Source: a bacterium SCSIO 12741 (lineage in GTDB: Bacteria > Bacteroidota > Bacteroidia > Flavobacteriales_G > Salibacteraceae). From it: a stretch of 64,000 nt of DNA. Below the pieces are notes generated by a model that was not told the origin of the DNA, did not search any database, and saw nothing but the letters and a program-made list of their open reading frames with translations. The DNA is taken from assembly GCA_024398055.1 (NCBI GenBank), contig CP073749.1:3658594-3722593 (forward strand), in the 5' to 3' direction. The position numbers were made by a program, and so were the translations under genes. Every line of letters begins with the position of its first letter. The stretch's first letter is position 1. This document shows positions 44,400-53,780 of this stretch, piece by piece.

Positions 44400-44851
44400 T
44401 AAGGCTTTCCTTTAGGAAGTTTAGCTTTTTCTTCAATTTTTAGAACCCCATCCATTTGCAGTTCATGGTAGAAAATTATACCGTGATATAGGAATTATTG
44501 GTCTTTATGAAGTTGATCAGGGGGTAATGATTAATGTTCCTATTTTTATTCATTGCTTAATTGTAAATACGACGCTCTCAGATGATTGTGTTGTATTTAT
44601 AAAAGATCGAATATTAACCAAAACTGACAGAATGGAAAGAACCAGTATTATCTAAAAAGGTAATCGACCAGTAGTTTATCCTCATCTTTTTATCCGAACA
44701 ATTTTAATGAATTTGAATCAAACGGAATTTCAAATTTATTGGCCACCACGGTTTTCTGCAATCAACAATTTGATTTAAAACCAGTAATTCTCCTTTTCCT
44801 GCATAACCGGCAGCGCTCTAATTGAATTTTCTTAATTATAGCTATTGATCT
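44400..44851. other. AT-rich intergenic region
   Basis: About 450 bases before the giant T9SS gene, visibly richer in A+T than the surrounding genes. An in-frame stretch without a start codon (44425-44654, ending at TAA) is open for 76 codons but matches nothing I recognise. No promoter, RNA gene or repeat was identified, apart from a weak hairpin (TTTCCT/AGGAAG) near 44406 that may end the upstream operon. Confidence 0.45.
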
Positions 44852-47800
44852 ATGAAACCAATAACCACAGGCACGCTTGGTGTCTTTATATTTCTAATTT
44901 TTAGTTACCAAAACCTAATTGGACAATGTCCGGAATTTTATCTGGAATCTAATTTGATCAATGATTACAAAACGTCAGGTCAAAATTTTTCAATCAGTGT
45001 TATTACCGATGGCTCAGCCCCAGTAACCAATTATGTGTTGACTCCTCCCGCTGGTCAGGGGCCTCCAATAAGTCAAAGCGGATCTTCTTTCACTAACCTC
45101 ACAGCTACTGGTACCTACAGCGTACATGTGATAGGCTCAAACTGTACGACCGCCGTTCACACTATTGATATTTTAGATGGTACCGCTCCGACAGGAGCTT
45201 TTTATACGCCTGATTATTATTGGACGTTCGAAGCCCCCAACACACCTTTAGGTATGATTGGAGGTACAAATTACACCTCTACGGATATGTATACGAGTAT
45301 CAACCAACCTGCTGAGATTACTCGTTTTCCTATTGGTGACAAGAACTATTCTTCTTTTTCTGGGGGGCAAGTAGGCGATTTTATTTCTATCGATTTGTTG
45401 GATGGAGCGAAGCCAAATGGTGTAATTGTAAAACCCAACCATCAGGATGTTTCCGCATTAACTTTTCAATTTTTGGTTAGATTGGATGAGGATGCCGAAA
45501 CCATTCACTTTCAGCGTAGTGGCCATGGTGGCGCTCCTGCGGTGAGGTTATTAATAACATCTACAGCGATTTCTATTGATTTGTTTTATGGGCCCAATTA
45601 CTCCAAATTTCGGCATTTGGCTTTTGATTTAAACGGGGTGGATAGGAAAAACTGGAATTACTATTCAGATGGAGAGTGGCACCATATAGCAGTTACTTCA
45701 GATTTACAGCGCGGATTACATAAATTGTTCGTGGATGGGATTTCTCCGGATGAATTCCAATTTTTTGTCATGCCAGAATTTGGTGATGTTTTTGAAGGTA
45801 GAACCGGCACTACCGATTGGGTAATTCGGCCAGAAAATAGTCATGGTAAATATGAGTTAGGAGATTTCGATGAATACGCCATTACCTTGGGGCAGGCCCT
45901 GCCAGCTGCTGTGATATACCAAAATTACCTCGATGCCATAAATATTGGGAAACACTATTCATTTGAAGATAATATTGCTCATACCGCGATACCCAATGGT
46001 CCCGATTTAACCGGGTTTTTGGATGAAAATGAATTTCCAATTGGTTATGTGACAAGTGCGAAAGCTTCGGCCATTGGTTTACCTCATCCTATTGATCAAA
46101 TTAATGATGCACCAAAACCTAGATATTTACCTGGGAATACCTTATTGAGAAATTATCCATTTGTAAGCTATGTGAAATTTGGTGGTCAGCTAACCTATGC
46201 TAGTACCACTCAATCTCAGGTAAACGGTATTGAGCTCAATGAAGAACTTTCCAAGAATTGGAATTATTATTCTCAGATATCGGCGCAGTACTTTGGCTCG
46301 AATTTTCCAATGTTGGGGTTGGATGATTTTGCTAATTCCAATGTTGACATTCCTGTTGGTTTAACGGTTTATGCCAATCAAACCTCACTTGACAAAGTTA
46401 ATGGTAGTCCCACCAAATGGGGAAGAATAAGCCAATCAACTTTGGCTGATCATTTTTATATGAGAAATTCCCCTACTACCTTATCTTCAGTATTTCACCC
46501 TCTTGAGTTTCAAAGAATGGCTCGGAACTTTGGGATGTCGGCAGCCAGATCATTGGAAGATGGTAGATTGAGTCCTTTAAAACGACCAATAGATCAGATT
46601 ACGGATAATGGAGAGGTCAGGCCAAATGCGACCGAATGGTCAAATTTGATGGGATTTAATTCGGATGTTTCAGCACATTGTGCGTCAGCAACGGGTGGAA
46701 ACAATAACGCTTGTTACTCTCAAATGAAAACCGATTTAAGAAGGGCATATAGAGATGAGTTTATGAATAATTCATATTTTCAAAGTGCGGGAACCAGATA
46801 TTCCTACTATTCTATAGACGGTCAGGGAGGACATAGTGCTTGGAATGTCGATGACTGGGAGGAATTGAAACAGATAAACTTTAGCGAAAATGGAAACGTA
46901 CATTCAACGCCAGATTTCTATCCTCTAAGACCAGGTTTTTGGCACAGAAATCAGCCAGGTAATAATTCGTTCAGCTGGATTGAGAACGCAAGGCAAACTG
47001 AGCTTTCATTTGGTGATAACCTTTTTAGCCCATTTGTATGTGCCGGTTGGAGAATGGATCCTACTCCAAATATCCGTCCTGGACAATTTTTAGGATTGTT
47101 GAAATTGTTGAACAATTATGGGGCGGAATTCTTCTATTCCAGTTATTTCGTGGATCAAGATATGGGAGGTAGTCCTCAGCCAAATCAAGACCCAAGGCAT
47201 TGGACCTGGCAGTTTTTAATGCCCTCTTATGCTCAGGCAATTGCCTCTCGATACGAATACATCCTAAGGGATGGAGTGTTGCTGACCGATCAGCATTTAA
47301 CCTACCCAGACGGAAATCCTCATCACCGGATAAAAGGCGGGAGTAACGTTTATAACTTGGTTAGGAAATGGGAAAATCCGGGTAATTCTGCGGATGTTCA
47401 TTATGTTATAAGCACTGCACATATGCCCATTTCTAACTATCAAGAACCTGGTGGAAGCTCCTATGACAAGATTGTTACCATGGAAGATATGGATGGGCTA
47501 AACGTTTCATTGGAAACCAGAAAGCAGGGGAGTGTCTATTTGTTCAGATATGATCCCCAATCCTTTACCGAGCCAGTTTTCATCCAATTGGATTCCTGGC
47601 ATGAAGACATTCATCCAACTCGGTGGAGTGATGACTTGGTTTTTGAAGCCGAACTGGCGGATGAACTGATGGGTAACTCTACAAATACTTTGGACCCAAC
47701 ATTTCTGGACATTCGAACTCGAATCCCCGATAATAGTGATCCAGGAAATGTATTCGGTTTACCAGTGAATCCCAATGGGAATATGACATTTACTGATTAT

Positions 47801-49396
47801 ACAACCTTTACCACTTTTTCAAATCATCAATTTAATATGTCCTTAAGCAATTGGAATTATACTCAACAAGGACCTTCTCTAGCGTATAACTTTCATGTAA
47901 CTCCAGACAACGGAGCAGGGGCAGATGATTTTCTTTTTGCGGTGAGGGCAAGGGTCAAGGAAGGGCACGAATTTGACCAATCATCTATATTCATTAAAGT
48001 CATTTCGACAGATAAAAATGAAGTCATTTACTCCGATGAAATTGTCTGTATTTCAGGATATGCCTGGATGTGGTATACCCAGGGAGTTTGTGATTTGGCT
48101 GAAATGAGTCTTCCGGAAGGAAATTACCGAATAGAACTACAGCCGGGGTCCGAAATGGTCGATATTGATCAATTTATGTTGGATAGAAATGGAGATTTTG
48201 TTTTTCCGGCAGCGGAGATTCCGGCTCCTTGCACTAAGGACATGACCCTAGCTGATTTTGTTCCCGATTTTGAAATAGTTAGTACTTGTACAGGCGATGT
48301 TGAGTTTGTGAATACATCTGGTGGGCTTGTTGGTTATCCTTGTTTAATTGATGTAAAATACAACTGGGAGTTTGCCGGAGAAACTACCGGGCCTGGTTAT
48401 GCCAATTCAATGATAAATAATAATCAATTTTATGAGGGAACATTTAGTAATCCAAAATATAAGGTTCAGGTTGCTGCGGGTTCCTATTCGGTTACCTTAT
48501 GGGCCATCGTGACTATAGATTTGTCCGGTATTCAAACAACGCATACTTACTCTCAGATTAAAAACATTACCGTTTTAGATAGGCCTGTAATCCAGTCTAT
48601 TACGCCAACGACCAATGTTTGTATAGGAGATGAGACGACGCTAACTGTTAGCGCCACAGGAAACGGAAACTTGAATTATTCTTGGTGGCCTTCATTGACT
48701 ACTCACCAGAGTAATTCTGCCACTACTACTGTGGAGCCAATGACTGCTGGTCAGGAGACATATTCGGTTACCGTTACCGATGCTAACGGTTGTGAGGCTC
48801 AAGATGAGGTTTTGGTAATTACTGGGGCCAATGTCTCCAACTGGAGTATATATATTAATGGTGTTCAGGCGAATAGTGCAGTTAGCTGCAATGGAAATGC
48901 TCAAGCTAAAACCATTGAAGTAGTCGGAGCTCCGGGAACGGCCACTTTTGAATGGTACCCTGAAGATCAGTTAACTTGTAGCCCTTGTACAACGAGCCAG
49001 GTGACCACATTGACAGAATCCAGTATTTATCGTGTGAGGGTTACTGAACAAAATGGATGTTCTGCGGTTGATTACGTTGCCTATGAAGTGTTTCCTGGTT
49101 CACCTTGTAAAACTTCTCCATCGGGAGAGGAAGAAGTACTTAATGACAGTGAGAATATTCAATTGTATCCTAATCCCAATAATGGGCAATTTCAACTTCG
49201 CCTGTTTGGAGAATATGCTGGACAATCGTTTGGCGTTGAGGTAATGGATTACTCCGGGAAAACGCTTCAAATCTTCGAAGAACGAATATTTGATGAAATG
49301 CAGATTAATCTATTGGAAGAGCCAAGCGGAATTTATTTTGTAAGGGTATTTAATCAGGAAGTCAATGAAGTGATTTCAGTGATTAAGCAATACTAA
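44852..49396 (+). CDS. Large T9SS-secreted multidomain protein with LamG-like domain
   Basis: The 1514-residue protein has a signal peptide (TLGVFIFLIFSYQNLIG), a LamG/concanavalin-like domain (about 180-350; ALTFQFLVRLDEDAETIHFQ, DGEWHHIAVTSDLQRGLHKLFVDG), a long central region (about 370-900) of unknown fold with conserved-looking tryptophans and prolines (GWRMDPTPNIRPGQFLGLLK), a carbohydrate-binding-like beta domain (about 900-1110), two or three PKD/Ig-like modules (about 1200-1430) and a T9SS type A sorting domain (LYPNPNNGQFQLRL, GIYFVRVF). It may be a polysaccharide-acting enzyme, but no catalytic residues can be named. Base composition is AT-richer than its neighbours. A strong terminator follows. 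Confidence 0.85.
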   Translation: MKPITTGTLGVFIFLIFSYQNLIGQCPEFYLESNLINDYKTSGQNFSISVITDGSAPVTNYVLTPPAGQGPPISQSGSSFTNLTATGTYSVHVIGSNCTTAVHTIDILDGTAPTGAFYTPDYYWTFEAPNTPLGMIGGTNYTSTDMYTSINQPAEITRFPIGDKNYSSFSGGQVGDFISIDLLDGAKPNGVIVKPNHQDVSALTFQFLVRLDEDAETIHFQRSGHGGAPAVRLLITSTAISIDLFYGPNYSKFRHLAFDLNGVDRKNWNYYSDGEWHHIAVTSDLQRGLHKLFVDGISPDEFQFFVMPEFGDVFEGRTGTTDWVIRPENSHGKYELGDFDEYAITLGQALPAAVIYQNYLDAINIGKHYSFEDNIAHTAIPNGPDLTGFLDENEFPIGYVTSAKASAIGLPHPIDQINDAPKPRYLPGNTLLRNYPFVSYVKFGGQLTYASTTQSQVNGIELNEELSKNWNYYSQISAQYFGSNFPMLGLDDFANSNVDIPVGLTVYANQTSLDKVNGSPTKWGRISQSTLADHFYMRNSPTTLSSVFHPLEFQRMARNFGMSAARSLEDGRLSPLKRPIDQITDNGEVRPNATEWSNLMGFNSDVSAHCASATGGNNNACYSQMKTDLRRAYRDEFMNNSYFQSAGTRYSYYSIDGQGGHSAWNVDDWEELKQINFSENGNVHSTPDFYPLRPGFWHRNQPGNNSFSWIENARQTELSFGDNLFSPFVCAGWRMDPTPNIRPGQFLGLLKLLNNYGAEFFYSSYFVDQDMGGSPQPNQDPRHWTWQFLMPSYAQAIASRYEYILRDGVLLTDQHLTYPDGNPHHRIKGGSNVYNLVRKWENPGNSADVHYVISTAHMPISNYQEPGGSSYDKIVTMEDMDGLNVSLETRKQGSVYLFRYDPQSFTEPVFIQLDSWHEDIHPTRWSDDLVFEAELADELMGNSTNTLDPTFLDIRTRIPDNSDPGNVFGLPVNPNGNMTFTDYTTFTTFSNHQFNMSLSNWNYTQQGPSLAYNFHVTPDNGAGADDFLFAVRARVKEGHEFDQSSIFIKVISTDKNEVIYSDEIVCISGYAWMWYTQGVCDLAEMSLPEGNYRIELQPGSEMVDIDQFMLDRNGDFVFPAAEIPAPCTKDMTLADFVPDFEIVSTCTGDVEFVNTSGGLVGYPCLIDVKYNWEFAGETTGPGYANSMINNNQFYEGTFSNPKYKVQVAAGSYSVTLWAIVTIDLSGIQTTHTYSQIKNITVLDRPVIQSITPTTNVCIGDETTLTVSATGNGNLNYSWWPSLTTHQSNSATTTVEPMTAGQETYSVTVTDANGCEAQDEVLVITGANVSNWSIYINGVQANSAVSCNGNAQAKTIEVVGAPGTATFEWYPEDQLTCSPCTTSQVTTLTESSIYRVRVTEQNGCSAVDYVAYEVFPGSPCKTSPSGEEEVLNDSENIQLYPNPNNGQFQLRLFGEYAGQSFGVEVMDYSGKTLQIFEERIFDEMQINLLEEPSGIYFVRVFNQEVNEVISVIKQY

Positions 49397-49425
49397 ATTA
49401 ATTGGGCTGAAAGCCAAAAATGAAA

Positions 49426-49456
49426 GGGGGTGCCTCGAGTAGGTAGCCCCTTTTTT
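49426..49456 (+). terminator. Rho-independent terminator
   Basis: GGGGGTGCCT (49426-49435) pairs with AGGTAGCCCC (49441-49450) over nine pairs with one mismatch and a short loop, followed by six T. It ends the T9SS gene and its tail abuts the convergent acylphosphatase gene. Confidence 0.85.
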
Positions 49457-49730
49457 AATACCGCACAATCTCAAACCCAGAACCTCCTTTAGGTTCCACC
49501 TGATCGAGCTGAATACGATCTACTCGTGCATGTTCTGGTCCATGGTGAGCCCAAGTGATGAGGGCTAAGCAAGACTCGAAAGGTCCTTCAAAGGCCATAA
49601 TCACAGATCCGTCGGGTTCATTTTTTACCCAGCCGGTTAGGCCCAGTTTTAGGGCTTCCACTTGGGTAGACTTTCGGTACCAAACGCCCTGAACTTTTCC
49701 ATAAACCTGTACTTGAAATCGGTAGTTCAT
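49455..49730 (-). CDS. Acylphosphatase
   Basis: The 91-residue protein has the acylphosphatase motif 1 VYGKVQGVWYRKSTQ (catalytic arginine in YRK) and motif 2 GWVKNEPDGSV (catalytic asparagine), in the right order and size. It hydrolyses acyl phosphates. Start and the upstream stop overlap by one base with the YjbQ-family gene, so they are coupled. Confidence 0.94.
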   Translation of the reverse strand: MNYRFQVQVYGKVQGVWYRKSTQVEALKLGLTGWVKNEPDGSVIMAFEGPFESCLALITWAHHGPEHARVDRIQLDQVEPKGGSGFEIVRY

Positions 49731-50176
49731 TAGTCTCCTATAATAGTAGCAACCAGTTTACGGGCGCCTCCCTGATTTCTGAATTCACATAAGTAAATGC
49801 CCTGCCAGGTTCCCAGGTTGAGTTGTTTTTTCGCAATCGGAAGGCTTACGGATACTCCAACCAGACTCGATTTAATGTGAGCCGGCATGTCATCCGGACC
49901 TTCGTATACGTGCCTATAGAAAGGCTCGTCTTCCCGGATTAGTTGATCCAGCGAAGTTTCCATATCGGTCCTTACGGTGGGGTCCGCATTTTCATTAATC
50001 GTGATTCCACATGAAGTATGTTTTACAAACAAATGCAGAAGGCCTGTTTCAGGTAGAGGAGGAAGCTGTTCGGTAATAAATCCGGTTACCAGATGGATTC
50101 CTCTGGGCAAGGGGGAAGTTGAAATTCTACTTGCGTAGTCATGGGTGGATGTGTTTGAACTGCTAATGTAACCCAT
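49730..50176 (-). CDS. YjbQ/UPF0047 family protein
   Basis: The 148-residue protein has the UPF0047 signature: LLHLFVKHTSCGITINENADP, DDMPAHIKSSLVGVSVSLPI and GTWQGIYLCEFRNQG. Members show thiamin phosphate synthase side activity in E. coli complementation; the physiological role is unclear. It is co-transcribed with the acylphosphatase gene. Confidence 0.93.
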   Translation of the reverse strand: MGYISSSNTSTHDYASRISTSPLPRGIHLVTGFITEQLPPLPETGLLHLFVKHTSCGITINENADPTVRTDMETSLDQLIREDEPFYRHVYEGPDDMPAHIKSSLVGVSVSLPIAKKQLNLGTWQGIYLCEFRNQGGARKLVATIIGD

Positions 50177-50269
50177 TTATGCTGGTATCTTCCTAGGAAG
50201 ATCACTCCATTTTACGAGGGATTCAGCTCATTTGAGGAGCCGTCTGATAACTTCCGGTTGAAGCCTATT

Positions 50270-50698
50270 CTATCTTTCCACTTGATTCTTAAGGGCTTGG
50301 TTCATGGCCTGAAATCCTTGCTCGGTATTTTTTCCTATCCATCGCAGCATCAGCGAGGCCAAAATTCCGGTAAAATATTCACCTTGTTCAAGTAGAGTAG
50401 AGCCGTCTTGCTGGGCGGTAAGCTTGAAGTAATGACGACCGTCAAATAACCCAGGAACAAATAGATTTCCCAACCACTCGAAGTATTTTCCTTCTTCTAC
50501 TTGAGTCACCTTCGGTTTAAAAGTCATCTGCTGTTCGCCATTTTTCATGGTATTGATCAATACGTTTCCTTTTGTGACCTGACCTTTGGATTCTATAATA
50601 AAGGGATTCCAATCTTTGTACTTCTCTAATTGGCTTAGCGTTTCCCACACTTTTTCTGTACTCGCTTCAATCTGGATAAAAGTTTCAATCTTTTTCAT
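50270..50698 (-). CDS. SRPBCC domain-containing protein
   Basis: The 142-residue protein fits the START/Bet v1-like SRPBCC fold: KKIETFIQIEASTEKVWETLS, YKDWNPFIIESKG, HYFKLTAQQDGSTLLEQGEYF and the long C-terminal helix. These bind hydrophobic ligands. ATG at 50698 places the fold directly at the start; the longer frame has a low-complexity Gly/Ser leader without homology. It is divergent from an AraC regulator gene at 50811. Confidence 0.85.
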   Translation of the reverse strand: MKKIETFIQIEASTEKVWETLSQLEKYKDWNPFIIESKGQVTKGNVLINTMKNGEQQMTFKPKVTQVEEGKYFEWLGNLFVPGLFDGRHYFKLTAQQDGSTLLEQGEYFTGILASLMLRWIGKNTEQGFQAMNQALKNQVER

Positions 50699-50718
50699 CT
50701 TGTTTGTTTTTGTTGATC

Positions 50719-50726
50719 CAAAAGTA
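50719..50726 (-). promoter_or_regulatory. -7 box TACTTTTG of the SRPBCC gene
   Basis: The minus strand reads TACTTTTG, fitting TAnnTTTG, 21 bases before the ATG at 50698. This supports the shorter start. Confidence 0.45.
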
Positions 50727-50775
50727 CCGGAGCCCCCTGTGGATGAACCGGTCACAAACGCCAAGGTGTTGACAT

Positions 50776-50806
50776 TTTGCGACAAGGGGTTAAAGGCCTA
50801 TTTTTG
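50776..50806 (+). promoter_or_regulatory. Consensus Bacteroidota promoter of the AraC gene
   Basis: TTTG (50776-50779), 19-base spacer, TATTTTTG (50799-50806): a full match to the TTTG-N19-TAnnTTTG pattern. The ATG at 50811 follows four bases later, so the transcript would be leaderless or nearly so. Confidence 0.7.
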
Positions 50807-50810
50807 AACT

Positions 50811-51800
50811 ATGGCTTTTAATGCTCGATTTATTCGAAACATCATTCTCGTGGCTGCCGATCAGGGAGCAAGTGTGCCATTGTTGGTGGAACCTATTGGA
50901 ATGACCTTGAGCGAAATGAACCAACCTGATCAACCCGTGGAATTTGAAGCCTACAACCAAATGATGGAACGGGCTCTGGAACAAACCAACAACCCTCAGT
51001 TTGGAATTTCGGTAAGTCGGGGACTTCATTTATCCACGGCAGGATTGGTGTTGCAACTCATGCAATCAAGTTCTAGCATTCGTGAGGCCCTGGAACAAGT
51101 TTGTGCTTTCTATCAATTGGGATGCAGCTCACTTCCCATGAAACTGGAGGGTAATGTGCTAAAAATAAGCTGTGATAAACTTTGGCGCAATCATTCCGAA
51201 CGAGCTTATCAGCAAACGCTGGAAGGAGCCATCCTATTTCTACTCAAGGCCTTTGATACCTTGACCCATCAGCAACAAAGACCCAAGCGCATTACATTGG
51301 ATTATCCCTTAGCCAATCGTGAAGCCTTGGAGCGCAGTTTTCAATGCAGCGTTGCCACTGGGGGAGAGGTGAACTTAGATTTTCAACCTGGAAGTTTGGA
51401 TCAGGTTATCGAAACGGCGGATCAAGAAATGCTTCAAAATCTGGTGGCATTTGCAGAGCGGAAATTGGCAAAAATGAATCCAACGAAAAGTTGGACCGAC
51501 CGGGTAAATCGATTGCTGCTGCAACATTTACCTGAAAGTTTGAATCAGGATCAGGTGGCTTCTATGCTGGCTCTTTCCCCACGAGGCCTTCAGCGCCATT
51601 TAAAAGAGGAAGGGGCCCAGTTTCGTAGACTCTCAGAAAACAACAAAATGGAATTTGCCCGAATTCATTTAAAAACAAAAGCAGGGTCGGTCAAAGAATT
51701 ATCCTACGTATTAGGCTATTCCGAAACCAGCGCATTTTCAAGAGCTTTTAAACGGCACTTTCAGGAAAGTCCAGCTCAATTTATTCAAGCTAACGATTGA
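50811..51800 (+). CDS. AraC family regulator with N-terminal arabinose_bd-type domain
   Basis: The 329-residue protein has an N-terminal PF12625-like domain (FGISVSRGLHLSTAGLVLQL, SIREALEQVCAFYQ) and a C-terminal AraC HTH (QDQVASMLALSPRGLQRHLK; VKELSYVLGYSETSAFSRAFK; HFQESPAQF). This architecture is shared by OruR/ArgR-type AraC regulators. The adjacent divergent SRPBCC gene is a plausible target. Effector unknown. Confidence 0.9.
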   Translation: MAFNARFIRNIILVAADQGASVPLLVEPIGMTLSEMNQPDQPVEFEAYNQMMERALEQTNNPQFGISVSRGLHLSTAGLVLQLMQSSSSIREALEQVCAFYQLGCSSLPMKLEGNVLKISCDKLWRNHSERAYQQTLEGAILFLLKAFDTLTHQQQRPKRITLDYPLANREALERSFQCSVATGGEVNLDFQPGSLDQVIETADQEMLQNLVAFAERKLAKMNPTKSWTDRVNRLLLQHLPESLNQDQVASMLALSPRGLQRHLKEEGAQFRRLSENNKMEFARIHLKTKAGSVKELSYVLGYSETSAFSRAFKRHFQESPAQFIQAND

Positions 51801-52956
51801 TTACCACCGGATAACTCAAAGTAGTATGCCCTGTGGATATTTGAATGAGGTAGTAGCCCTTGTTCAAAGAATACGTGTCCATGAAATAGTCTTGATCCGA
51901 AGTGGAGGTCAGTTCCAGATCGTTTAGGATGGAGGAGCCGAGTACAGAATGAAACTGGACGTGAGGTTTATGATCCGGAATTGTGGGGAAGTGAAGCCAG
52001 ATTCCGCCTCGTTCTTGTTGGATAAGTACCTCTTCCAAGTTTTCTTTTCCCTGGGCAAGTTTTTGCACTACTGAAAAGTATTGGACAGACCCATCAAAAT
52101 CATACTGAGAGAGGCGGTAGTAATAGGAATGATCGGTAACAAGGGGAGTGGAAAGGGAATAGTTTTGAATTTCATTGCTCGTCCCTGAGCCATCTACTTG
52201 ACCTAACACAGTCCAGTGTATTCCGTCAGCGCTTTGCTCTACTTCAAAATAGTCGTTATTCCATTCAGAGGCCGTGGTCCAGCGAAAAAGGAGATGGTCG
52301 CCACGATCCCAAACGTTAAAGCTCAACAGGCTGATGGGAAGAGCGTTGATAGAGGTTGTTCCCAGGCAACATGCGGCACAAGAGCAACAGCCTCCGCCAC
52401 TGGTTGTGCATCCGAAAAGTGTTCCTCCGTCATTATTTAGTTTGTTGGATCCGCTGACATCAATTCTTCCGTCACCGCTCCAGGTTACTTTGTTGGACCA
52501 GTTATTCCCAATGTACATGACACCGTCCATATCAATGGTTACCGGATTATCGTCAGACGTGAATTTACCGGGCCAGTTGATACTTCCTGTACTGCCTACG
52601 GTAAAGGTGCCTTTTTCCAATTTGAATTCTTTACCGCTGCTGGTTCCCTCAATGTGGCCATTAACGATGAGCGTTCCGCCATCTTTGAGTGTAATATTTC
52701 GAGAAGTGGTTAAGGTGTCACCGGTGTTTATGGTCAGTGTATTTCCGCTGGTAATTTGAATTTCTGTGGTAATGCTACTGTTGTGGTTTAATATGGCGGA
52801 TTGGGTCATGGTGTAGCTAGGAGCTGTTCCGGTCCAATCTCCGTTACTGGTCCAATTGGGATTGACTTTGTTGGATGTGGTTTGCCCAGTGGACATAAAA
52901 GCCCATAGCAAACCCAGGCATAAGATGCCCCATTTTAGTCCGGTCAGTGTTCCCAT
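51790..52956 (-). CDS. Secreted protein with beta-helix-like repeats, a dense cysteine cluster and a C-terminal adhesion-type domain
   Basis: The 388-residue protein has a signal peptide (GILCLGLLWAFMSTG) and then short strands separated by Ser/Thr/Asn-rich turns (NTLTINTGDTLTTSRNITLK, GGTLIVNGHIEG), resembling a beta-solenoid/G8-like surface domain. Residues 183-197 hold six cysteines (GCTTSGGGCCSCAACC). The C-terminal half begins LPISLLSFNVWDRGDHLLFR and EWNNDYFEVEQSADG, a common Bacteroidota surface-protein module, and ends in a T9SS-like domain without the usual YPNP motif. It overlaps the convergent AraC gene by 11 bases. Confidence 0.75.
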   Translation of the reverse strand: MGTLTGLKWGILCLGLLWAFMSTGQTTSNKVNPNWTSNGDWTGTAPSYTMTQSAILNHNSSITTEIQITSGNTLTINTGDTLTTSRNITLKDGGTLIVNGHIEGTSSGKEFKLEKGTFTVGSTGSINWPGKFTSDDNPVTIDMDGVMYIGNNWSNKVTWSGDGRIDVSGSNKLNNDGGTLFGCTTSGGGCCSCAACCLGTTSINALPISLLSFNVWDRGDHLLFRWTTASEWNNDYFEVEQSADGIHWTVLGQVDGSGTSNEIQNYSLSTPLVTDHSYYYRLSQYDFDGSVQYFSVVQKLAQGKENLEEVLIQQERGGIWLHFPTIPDHKPHVQFHSVLGSSILNDLELTSTSDQDYFMDTYSLNKGYYLIQISTGHTTLSYPVVINR

Positions 52957-53109
52957 TTTACGCAGTACTGACTATTCAGTCAATTCTGACGCAAAATTCG
53001 GAAATTCAGTTTGTTCTAACAAATTGGACTGCTCGAAAGGACCTAAAAAAGGGTCCAGTTTCGAGGAAAATGAACCCATGCTTTGGTTGATGGTCGAAAA
53101 GTCTGACTC

Positions 53110-53706
53110 TTAAAAAGTGACCAAAATTTTGGCCGTGGTAGTAATGGATTGAGTGCTATCCGTTTCTAAGGTGAGTTTTAACCCCCTCCAGGAAATTTCT
53201 TTTTTGCCTCCCGAAGAGGTCACCGTAATGGTTTTACCAGATTCTACCAGGTAATTCTTGTTGGCTTTAAAATCACTGTAGTACAAGTTGATGTCACTGT
53301 CAACGCCGGATTGAGCGAAAAAGAACCGGTCTTTGTTCGTGGTATAGGATTGTTCCTTCAGCGATTCCGTGAGGGTGTAGGAAATGCCCACATGGTGGTT
53401 GTCATCCTTAAAATTCGTTTGTAAAATGGTACGTGCGGTATCCTGATAATTGACCGTGGCCGTGATAAGTGGTACGGTATCTCCGCCGTCTACGATAAGG
53501 TAGGAATCCGTTGCAGGAGTTCCCTGATTATCGCCTCCGTTATTATTGTTGTTGTTATTGGTGTTGTTGGTACTCGGATACGTGCAGCTACCGTCATCTT
53601 TTCCAGCGTCTGTATTATAATTTGTGGCAGTTGGGTCCGTACATCCTTCCTTTTTACAAGCCTGTAGGGTAAGCAAAGCCAGGCCAATGATTAATAAGCG
53701 TTTCAT
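53110..53706 (-). CDS. Hypothetical lipoprotein with Asn-rich linker
   Basis: The 198-residue lipoprotein (IIGLALLTLQACKKEG) carries the Bacteroidota motif GCTDPTATNYNTDAGKDDGS (Cys-flanked), then an Asn-rich low-complexity linker with a run of seven asparagines, and a beta domain (DGGDTVPLITATVNYQD, ITVTSSGGKKEISWRGLKLT). No function is known. The AAC/AAT-rich tract (53535-53565 region) is microsatellite-like and may vary in length. Confidence 0.75.
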   Translation of the reverse strand: MKRLLIIGLALLTLQACKKEGCTDPTATNYNTDAGKDDGSCTYPSTNNTNNNNNNNGGDNQGTPATDSYLIVDGGDTVPLITATVNYQDTARTILQTNFKDDNHHVGISYTLTESLKEQSYTTNKDRFFFAQSGVDSDINLYYSDFKANKNYLVESGKTITVTSSGGKKEISWRGLKLTLETDSTQSITTTAKILVTF

Positions 53707-53728
53707 AATGTGTCCTTTTTGATACTTT

Positions 53729-53736
53729 CAAAAGTA
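53729..53736 (-). promoter_or_regulatory. -7 box TACTTTTG of the Asn-rich lipoprotein gene
   Basis: The minus strand reads TACTTTTG, fitting TAnnTTTG, 23 bases before the ATG at 53706. No clear -33 element. Confidence 0.4.
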
Positions 53737-53780
53737 CCGGGGAACAGGCAGTTCTTTATACGGCATTTGCCGTATTTTTT

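Noticed and set aside
44425-44654. Open stretch of 76 codons in the AT-rich gap
   Set aside because: No start codon near its beginning, no recognisable family and length within chance for AT-rich DNA.
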